NCBI GenBank assembly: GCA_002689445.1
Contig: NZGC01000070.1
Span: 56,471-101,686, forward strand
DNA length: 45,216 nucleotides
Reading direction: 5' to 3'
Source of the DNA: Gammaproteobacteria bacterium
Lineage (GTDB): Bacteria; Pseudomonadota; Gammaproteobacteria; Pseudomonadales; Azotimanducaceae
A program made the position numbers and the translations under genes. Shown piece by piece: positions 39,565 through 45,216 of the stretch (position 1 is its first letter; each line of letters starts with the position of its first letter). The notes under the pieces are model-generated. The model did not search any database. It saw only the letters and a program-made list of their open reading frames with translations, and had not been told where the DNA came from.

Positions 39565-40758
39565 TTATCTCTGATTGTCGATACTGTCCCGCTTGGCCCG
39601 GGCCTGTAAGGCAGCCAGCGCCGGCAGCGTTTTACCTTCAATATACTCTAAAAAGGCACCGCCACCGGTTGAAATATAGCTGATGTCATCAGCCACACCA
39701 TACTGGTCAATCGCCGCCAAGGTATCGCCGCCGCCTGCCAAGGAAAATCCGTGGCTCGCCGCGATGGCATGGGTTAACGCTCGAGTCCCTTCGGCAAAAG
39801 GAGGAAATTCGAAAACCCCTACCGGACCATTCCAAATAATGGTTTTTGCCGAACTTACAGCGCTGATGACGCCGGCCATGGTCTGAGGGCCTAAATCCAG
39901 AATCTGCTCGTCAGGACCCACTGAGTCAACCGGTTTAATCGTGGCTGTTGCGTCCTCTGCAAAGCGATCCGCCACCACCACATCGATCATGGGCGGCATT
40001 GCGACTTGCTGAGCAATCTGTTGGGCCGACGGCATAAGATCGGGCTCATAGAGTGACTGGCCCACCGATGCGCCTGTCGCGGCAATAAAAGTATTTGCAA
40101 TGCCTCCTCCCACAATGAGGGTGTCGACTTTGCCGCTCAACGCCTCAAGTACTTCCAGCTTGGTCGAGACTTTGCTCCCCCCGACAATAGCCACCACCGG
40201 CGCCTGCGGCGCTTCAAGCGCTTGCGATAAAGCCGATAACTCCGCCTCAAGCAAGGGCCCAGCGCAGACCGCGGGCGCAAACTCTGCTACGCCTGCGGTG
40301 GATGCTTGTCCGCGATGGGCGGTGCCAAAAGCATCCATAACAAAAACGTCACACAATTGCGCTAATTGCGCCGCCAGTCTGGGATCATTGGCTTTTTCGC
40401 CGACGTTAATTCGTACGTTCTCGAGCAGCACAATGTCACTCGACATCTCCGTCAGGCCGTCTAAGTAATCACTGATCAAAGGCACCGATCTGCCCAATTG
40501 CGCAGACAAAACTTCGGCGACGGGGGCAAGACTGACCTCAGGTTGGTGAGTCAGCGCAAGACCTTCTTTCGGTCGCCCGAGGTGGGACATCACAAGGACC
40601 TTCGCACCGCGCGCCAACGCTTCGGTCAAGGTCGGTAGCGCGGCGCGGATTCGAGCGTCGCTGGTCACACGACCCGCTTTGATCGGTACGTTAAGATCCT
40701 GCCGAATTAACACCCGCTTACCCGCGAGATCCAGATCGGAAAAGGTCGGTATCGACAT
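39565..40758 (-). CDS. pgk: Phosphoglycerate kinase
   Basis: Glycolytic and gluconeogenic enzyme that interconverts 1,3-bisphosphoglycerate and 3-phosphoglycerate. The 397-residue protein has the N-terminal [12 protein letters not shown], the central [15 protein letters not shown] and the nucleotide-site [18 protein letters not shown]. The C-terminal [16 protein letters not shown] and [14 protein letters not shown] are intact. Its ATG overlaps the tkt stop by one base (TAATG), so it depends on tkt translation. Confidence 0.97.
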   Translation of the reverse strand: MSIPTFSDLDLAGKRVLIRQDLNVPIKAGRVTSDARIRAALPTLTEALARGAKVLVMSHLGRPKEGLALTHQPEVSLAPVAEVLSAQLGRSVPLISDYLDGLTEMSSDIVLLENVRINVGEKANDPRLAAQLAQLCDVFVMDAFGTAHRGQASTAGVAEFAPAVCAGPLLEAELSALSQALEAPQAPVVAIVGGSKVSTKLEVLEALSGKVDTLIVGGGIANTFIAATGASVGQSLYEPDLMPSAQQIAQQVAMPPMIDVVVADRFAEDATATIKPVDSVGPDEQILDLGPQTMAGVISAVSSAKTIIWNGPVGVFEFPPFAEGTRALTHAIAASHGFSLAGGGDTLAAIDQYGVADDISYISTGGGAFLEYIEGKTLPALAALQARAKRDSIDNQR

Positions 40759-42758
40759 TACACCAACCCTTTGACAACACTGACAATGCGATCGGCGCTA
40801 AAGCCAAAGTGAGCCATGACCTCAGCACCTGGCCCTGACTCCCCGAATCGATCCAGACTGACGACCGCCCCGTCTAGCCCAACCCACTTGCGCCAATAAT
40901 CGCCATGTCCCGCCTCGACGGCGACCCGAGTCCGCAGCCCGCTGGGCAAAACGGCCTCTTGGTACGCCTCCGGCTGCTGCTGGAATATCTCTGCAGAGGG
41001 CATTGATACCAGACGGGTTGGCAAACCCTCCGCCTCAAGCATCGCTGCAGCTTCTCTGGCTATTTCCACCTCAGAGCCCGTAGCGATAATAATGGCCTTA
41101 GGTTCCGCCGTCGCTTCTTGCAAGACATAGCCACCCTGATGAATTTGTGCGACTTGTGCTGCGGTACGAGCCTGATGCGCAAGACTTTGCCGAGACAACA
41201 CCAGCGCCGTTGGACCGCCGGCATTTTCAATGGCTGACTGCCAAGCGGCAACGGTTTCTACAGCATCACACGGACGCCAAACCTGTAAATTCGGCGTCGT
41301 TCGCAGATTGGTGAGCTGCTCTACTGGCTGGTGCGTGGGGCCATCCTCACCTTGGCCAATACTGTCGTGGGTATACACGTGGATATTGCGAATCCCCATC
41401 AACGCCGACATACGTACCGCATTGCGCGCATACTCCATAAACATTAGGAAGGTTCCGGTAAACGGGATGACGCCACCGTGCAACGCCAAACCATTGGCAA
41501 TGGCGGTCATCCCAAATTCTCGAACGCCATAGAAGATATAGTTGGCATCTGCCGTCGCCGAAGTCACGGTTTTGGCTGCCGGCCAAACCGTGTTGTTTGA
41601 CCCGGATAAGTCCGCCGACCCGCCTACCAGCTCAGGCAAGGTAGCCGCTAATTGAGCAATGACCTCCCCCGACGCTTGTCGACTGGCCAGCACTTTGCCT
41701 TCGGCTTGGGTTTGATTCAATAGGGCGTCAATGGTTGCCGGCCATTCAGCAGGCAAACGCGCCTCCATACAACGGCGATATTCGTCAGCAAGCGCTGGAT
41801 ACTGCCGTTGATAGCCTTCAAACCGAGACTGCCAAGCAGCTTCTGCCTGTTGCCCTGATTGGGTGCAGTTCCAGTCCGCGAGCAACTGTTGTGGCACCTC
41901 GAAGGGGGCGTGCGGCCAATCAATCGCTTCCCGGGTCAGCGCGATTTCCGCCTCGCCCAAGGGCGAACCATGACTACCCGCCGTGCCCGCTTTGTTAGGC
42001 GACCCAAAGCCAATGGTTGTCTTACAGCAAATCAAGGTGGGTTTTTGAGGCTCAGTTTTTGCCTGGGCTAGCGCGGCAAAGACAGCCTCGGCGTCATGAC
42101 CATCGACATCTGCAATGACTTGCCAACCATAAGCCGAAAATCGCGTCGGGGTATCATCGGTAAACCATCCTGACACCGGTCCATCGATTGAAATCCCATT
42201 ATCATCGTACAGACAAATCAACTTGCCTAATCCAAGCGTGCCCGCCAGCGAGCACACTTCATGTGAGATGCCTTCCATTAAGCAACCATCCCCCGCAAAA
42301 ACATAGGTTGCATGATCCACAATCGTGCCGTCGGGTCCTGGCTGATTAAACCGATCGGCCAACATTTTTTCTGCAAGCGCTAGTCCTACCGCATTGGCCA
42401 GGCCCTGCCCCAATGGGCCGGTGGTCGTCTCAACGCCTGCCGTATAGCCGTACTCCGGATGTCCTGGCGTTTTCGAGCCTAACTGGCGAAAAGCTCGCAG
42501 GTCATCCATCGACACATCGTAGCCAGTGAGATGCAACAAGCTGTAAATCAACATGGATCCATGACCGTTCGACAGCACAAATCGATCTCGATCCCACCAC
42601 TCTGGATTGGCCGGGTTGTGCTTTAAGACGCCTCGCCAAAGGACCTCGGCCATATCGGCCATGCCCATGGGCGCCCCTGGATGGCCCGACTTTGCGGCCT
42701 GAACCGCATCCATGCTCAGTGCTCGAATGACGTTTGCCCGCTCTCTCGCTGTGCTCAT
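40758..42758 (-). CDS. tkt: Transketolase
   Basis: Thiamine diphosphate enzyme that moves two-carbon units between sugar phosphates. The 666-residue protein has the N-terminal [17 protein letters not shown]. The ThDP motif starts at [12 protein letters not shown], and the pyrimidine domain has [19 protein letters not shown] 42758 with AAGGG five bases upstream is preferred over GTG 42764. It is first in tkt-pgk-fba-hydroxyacid dehydrogenase and is divergent from metK. These tight overlaps indicate one transcript. Confidence 0.97.
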   Translation of the reverse strand: MSTARERANVIRALSMDAVQAAKSGHPGAPMGMADMAEVLWRGVLKHNPANPEWWDRDRFVLSNGHGSMLIYSLLHLTGYDVSMDDLRAFRQLGSKTPGHPEYGYTAGVETTTGPLGQGLANAVGLALAEKMLADRFNQPGPDGTIVDHATYVFAGDGCLMEGISHEVCSLAGTLGLGKLICLYDDNGISIDGPVSGWFTDDTPTRFSAYGWQVIADVDGHDAEAVFAALAQAKTEPQKPTLICCKTTIGFGSPNKAGTAGSHGSPLGEAEIALTREAIDWPHAPFEVPQQLLADWNCTQSGQQAEAAWQSRFEGYQRQYPALADEYRRCMEARLPAEWPATIDALLNQTQAEGKVLASRQASGEVIAQLAATLPELVGGSADLSGSNNTVWPAAKTVTSATADANYIFYGVREFGMTAIANGLALHGGVIPFTGTFLMFMEYARNAVRMSALMGIRNIHVYTHDSIGQGEDGPTHQPVEQLTNLRTTPNLQVWRPCDAVETVAAWQSAIENAGGPTALVLSRQSLAHQARTAAQVAQIHQGGYVLQEATAEPKAIIIATGSEVEIAREAAAMLEAEGLPTRLVSMPSAEIFQQQPEAYQEAVLPSGLRTRVAVEAGHGDYWRKWVGLDGAVVSLDRFGESGPGAEVMAHFGFSADRIVSVVKGLV

Positions 42759-42784
42759 ATCCACCCTTGGCTGCCTAAAAGGTC

Positions 42785-42813
42785 ATTGTCGCTTACCGAC
42801 GACGATGGGGCAA
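42785..42813 (-). promoter_or_regulatory. Candidate promoter of the tkt operon
   Basis: On the minus strand TTGCCC (42808-42813) precedes GACAAT (42785-42790) by exactly 17 bases. Transcription would start near 42778, about 20 bases before the tkt ATG. The boxes are imperfect but the spacing is ideal. Confidence 0.4.
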
Positions 42814-43185
42814 TCAGCTCCGGAAATTTTCGTTAATGATTGCCCCGGGATCGGGGGTAAACCCGGCGAGGATGCCTTCAGAAACCGAGTCCTCAATGGG
42901 AAAGACCGACAGCCGAAGGGGACGATCTGGGAACACCCGCCTGCGTCACACCGCGCCTTACCGAAGATCGCCGCACGACTCTTGCGCCAACAATCCGATA
43001 AGATAACCACACCCTCCACATCCCGCACATCCCGCACATCCCGCACATCCCGCACATCCCGCACATCCCGCACATCCAATGATGAATGGTGCTTGTCTTT
43101 CTCGTGAGACAATTTCAAGTAATAAACTGGAAAAAAACGATGCGTATCAGTAACATCCCCGCTCTTTACTTAATTCGAGGTGCTC
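42814..43185. other. Intergenic region between tkt and metK
   Basis: This stretch between divergent tkt and metK contains a nine-base tandem array but no recognisable gene. A minus-strand frame (42783-43118) reads through the array as repeated Asp-Val-Arg, but its flanks match nothing. The sequence CTCGTGAG occurs twice, near 43101 and at the metK start. No known SAM riboswitch or MetJ box (AGACGTCT) was recognised. Confidence 0.5.
43015..43077 (+). repeat. Nine-base tandem repeat array
   Basis: Six perfect copies of CGCACATCC run from 43024 to 43077, preceded by one variant TCCACATCC at 43015-43023. There are no spacers, so it is a microsatellite-like array rather than CRISPR. Because the unit is nine bases, copy-number changes would not shift any reading frame. 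Confidence 0.9.
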
Positions 43186-44343
43186 GTGAGCAATAACACC
43201 ATCTTTACTTCTGAGTCCGTATCCGAAGGCCACCCTGACAAAATGTCCGATCAGATTTCGGATGCCATTCTCGATGCCTTGCTTGCCCAAGACCCAAATG
43301 CCCGCGTTGCTTGCGAGACAATGGTAAAAACAGGAATGGTGGTGCTGGCCGGGGAGATCACATCTTCTGCTCAAATCGATTACGAGCAAATCACACGCGA
43401 TGTTATCTTAGATATTGGCTACGACAGTTCAGACGTCGGTTTCGATGGCGCCAGTTGTGCCGTGATGAATGCCCTCGGCAAGCAATCTCCTGATATCGCA
43501 ATGGGGGTGGATGAGTCCACCGATCATGAGCAAGGCGCCGGCGATCAGGGTTTAATGTTTGGCTATGCCAGCAATGAGACCGATGTTCTCATGCCCGCAC
43601 CCATTACCTACTCACATCTGCTCGTCAAGCAACAAGCTGACGTGCGTAAGAGTGGCAAGCTCGGCTTTTTAAGACCCGATGCCAAGAGCCAAGTAACCTT
43701 TCGGTACCATCAAGATGGAACGGTCCAAGGAATCGACGCGGTGGTATTGTCAACCCAACACGATCCGGACATTGCGATTAAAGATTTGCAAGAAGCGGTC
43801 ATGGAAGAAATCATTAAGCCCATCTTGCCGGCCAATTGGTTAACCCCCGAGACAAAATACTTCATCAACCCGACTGGGAACTTTGTCATTGGTGGCCCGG
43901 TCGGCGACTGCGGTCTCACTGGGCGAAAAATTATTGTTGATACCTATGGGGGTATGGCTCGCCATGGCGGCGGCGCTTTCTCGGGCAAGGATCCATCCAA
44001 GGTTGACCGGAGCGCCGCCTATGCTGGCCGCTACGTGGCTAAAAACCTAGTGGCCGCCGGCCTTGCGGACCGTTGCGAAATCCAAGTTTCCTACGCCATA
44101 GGCGTTGCCGAACCGACTTCCATCAGCATCAACACCTTCGGCACCGGAAAGCTCTCCGATGAAAAGATCGAAGCCCTGGTTAGGGCGCACTTTGATCTGA
44201 GACCGAGAGGCTTGATCGACATGCTAGACCTCAAACGGCCCATCTATTTACCCACGGCCAGTTACGGCCACTTTGGTCGCTCCGAGCCATCTTTCACCTG
44301 GGAACGCACCGACCGAGCAGATCAACTCGCTGCTGAACTGTAA
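43186..44343 (+). CDS. metK: S-adenosylmethionine synthetase
   Basis: Makes S-adenosylmethionine from methionine and ATP. The 385-residue protein shows [21 protein letters not shown] at the start, with the catalytic His16 and metal Asp18. The central [12 protein letters not shown] and the glycine-rich [21 protein letters not shown] follow. The start is GTG 43186, supported by GAGG six bases before it and by the family N-terminus; an upstream GTG at 43180 overlaps that ribosome site. It shares a one-base TAATG overlap with metF. Confidence 0.97.
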   Translation: MSNNTIFTSESVSEGHPDKMSDQISDAILDALLAQDPNARVACETMVKTGMVVLAGEITSSAQIDYEQITRDVILDIGYDSSDVGFDGASCAVMNALGKQSPDIAMGVDESTDHEQGAGDQGLMFGYASNETDVLMPAPITYSHLLVKQQADVRKSGKLGFLRPDAKSQVTFRYHQDGTVQGIDAVVLSTQHDPDIAIKDLQEAVMEEIIKPILPANWLTPETKYFINPTGNFVIGGPVGDCGLTGRKIIVDTYGGMARHGGGAFSGKDPSKVDRSAAYAGRYVAKNLVAAGLADRCEIQVSYAIGVAEPTSISINTFGTGKLSDEKIEALVRAHFDLRPRGLIDMLDLKRPIYLPTASYGHFGRSEPSFTWERTDRADQLAAEL

Positions 44344-45179
44344 TGTCGGAGGCCTGCAAGACTCCGATCAGCTTTGAGTTCTCGGCCCCCAAAACGGAGG
44401 CCGCCTTCTCAAGTCTGCGACGCGCTTACTCCCGGCTTTCTCGGTTTCAGCACGAGTTCATCAGCGTCACCTATGGCGCAGGGGGCTCTACACGAGACGG
44501 CACCAAACATGCGGTCACTGCGTTAAGTAGTGAGGGCTTTACCGTGGCGCCCCACCTTTCTTTTGGCGGCGATGATGAGGCAACCATCGCCGGCTTACTT
44601 GAGGATTATCAGGCCGCGGGTATCAAGCAACTGGTCGCACTTCGAGGCGACCGGCAATCCGGGCAGGGCAGCGCAAAAATGGTGCACGCAGCGGAACTGG
44701 TGGAGTTCATCCGGGCACGCACCGATGATTGGTTCACCATCCATGTAGCCGCCTACCCTGAGATCCATCCTGAATCAATCTCCGTGGCCACGGAAATTGA
44801 ATTTTTTAAACAAAAAGTCGACGCGGGCGCTGATTGCGCCATCACCCAATATTTCTTCAACGTCGATGCTTATCAGCAGTTTCTAGCCGAATGTCACAAA
44901 GCCGGCATCACCACACCGATCGTGCCTGGCATCATGCCGATTACCAATCTCGCCGGACTACAGCGTTTCTCTTCGATCTGTGGTGCTGACCTACCGCGTT
45001 GGTTGACCAAACGACTCGAAACCCTCGATGGCGATGACGTTGCTGTCAAAGATTTTGGCTGCGAGGTGGTGACGCGCCTGTGTGAACGATTGATCGAGGC
45101 AGGTGCCCCCGGGCTGCATTTCTACACCTTGAATCAATCAAAACCGAGTGCGAGGATCCTAGAAAACCTCGGATACTAA
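44343..45179 (+). CDS. metF: 5,10-methylenetetrahydrofolate reductase
   Basis: Reduces methylene-THF to methyl-THF, the methyl donor for methionine synthesis. The 278-residue FAD protein has SFEFSAPKTEAA at the N-terminus, with the active Glu, and VTYGAGGSTRDGT. The segments LVALRGDRQ and DCAITQYFFN follow, with PGIMPITN near residue 200. It is translationally coupled to metK, so the operon joins methyl-THF supply to SAM synthesis. In many relatives ahcY sits between or beside these genes; it is not here. Confidence 0.96.
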   Translation: MSEACKTPISFEFSAPKTEAAFSSLRRAYSRLSRFQHEFISVTYGAGGSTRDGTKHAVTALSSEGFTVAPHLSFGGDDEATIAGLLEDYQAAGIKQLVALRGDRQSGQGSAKMVHAAELVEFIRARTDDWFTIHVAAYPEIHPESISVATEIEFFKQKVDAGADCAITQYFFNVDAYQQFLAECHKAGITTPIVPGIMPITNLAGLQRFSSICGADLPRWLTKRLETLDGDDVAVKDFGCEVVTRLCERLIEAGAPGLHFYTLNQSKPSARILENLGY

Positions 45180-45181
45180 TT

Positions 45182-45216
45182 ATGTACATCCCTCGGGTCT
45201 TTATTCCTCAGGCTCT
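45182..45216 (+). CDS. rsmE: 16S rRNA (uridine-1498-N3) methyltransferase, first codons only
   Basis: From ATG 45182, two bases after the metF stop, the frame reads MYIPRVFIPQA and runs off the window. RsmE proteins typically begin with a very similar M-x-IPR-hydrophobic-hydrophobic pattern. Only 11 full codons are visible, so the call rests on this short match and should be confirmed with the following sequence. It may be the third gene of the metK-metF operon. Confidence 0.6.
   Translation, partial: MYIPRVFIPQA

Noticed and set aside
43015-43077. CRISPR array
   Set aside because: Units are nine bases with no spacers and no cas genes are nearby.
42783-43118. Minus-strand frame of 111 codons reading Asp-Val-Arg repeats
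   Set aside because: The frame is open only because the nine-base repeat lacks stops; the flanks resemble nothing and it runs into the tkt leader.
43078-43185. SAM or SAH riboswitch, or MetJ boxes, upstream of metK
   Set aside because: No recognisable consensus element or AGACGTCT repeat was found.

Overview
The window looks like chromosomal core genome of a gammaproteobacterium. Almost every gene is a housekeeping gene. The local gene orders are ones known from Pseudomonas and Escherichia: nnr-queG-orn-psd-epmA, serB beside an Smp-like gene, parC-parE-yqiB, lgt-NRDE-ptsP-rppH-HAD, ubiH family-ygfB-zapA-6S RNA-ygfA, and tkt-pgk-fba. Lipid A genes (waaA, lpxL), EpmA and a 6S RNA between zapA and ygfA support a Gram-negative gammaproteobacterium. 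The combination of blocks and a split glycine decarboxylase suggest a lineage outside the Enterobacterales, perhaps a marine group near the Oceanospirillales or Pseudomonadales. That placement is inference. I saw no mobile element, phage gene, tRNA, rRNA or CRISPR array.

Layout. 1-5.3 kb: metabolite repair (nnr, cut by the window edge), queuosine synthesis (queG), oligoribonuclease, phosphatidylserine decarboxylase, and the efp-epmA pair. 5.3-12.4 kb: serB, a two-helix Smp-like membrane protein, topoisomerase IV (parE, parC) and a DUF1249 gene. 12.5-15.2 kb: an arsenate reductase-like protein coupled to waaA, then lpxL. 15.4-23.3 kb: an orphan GspE/PilB ATPase, argA, hemE, a six-helix adenylate cyclase, and fabV-lgt. 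23.4-27.6 kb: an NRDE protein, ptsP, rppH and a HAD phosphatase. 27.6-33.8 kb: a complete glycine cleavage operon (gcvT-gcvH-gcvPA-gcvPB), a UbiH-family hydroxylase and ygfB. 33.9-37.1 kb: a ZapB-like coiled coil, zapA, 6S RNA, ygfA, a peptide deformylase and rpiA. 37.1-42.8 kb: tkt-pgk-fba followed by a D-2-hydroxyacid dehydrogenase. 42.8-45.2 kb: a tandem 9-bp repeat, metK-metF, and the first codons of rsmE.

How the genes work together. Several blocks converge on one-carbon and glycine/serine metabolism: serB, the glycine cleavage system, 5-formyl-THF cyclo-ligase, metF, metK and a deformylase. A second theme is the lower glycolysis/pentose phosphate set (tkt, pgk, fba, rpiA). Others serve the envelope (psd, waaA, lpxL, lgt, fabV).

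I did not find a clear new multi-gene system. The parts least explained by known genes are non-coding: a structured leader before psd, a hairpin-rich gap between the GspE-like gene and argA, a cluster of perfect inverted repeats between the deformylase and rpiA, and the 9-bp tandem array between tkt and metK. The Smp-like protein's long C-terminal extension and the cyclase with an unusual active-site residue are the most interesting proteins. All calls are from reading the sequence; no search or structure prediction was run.
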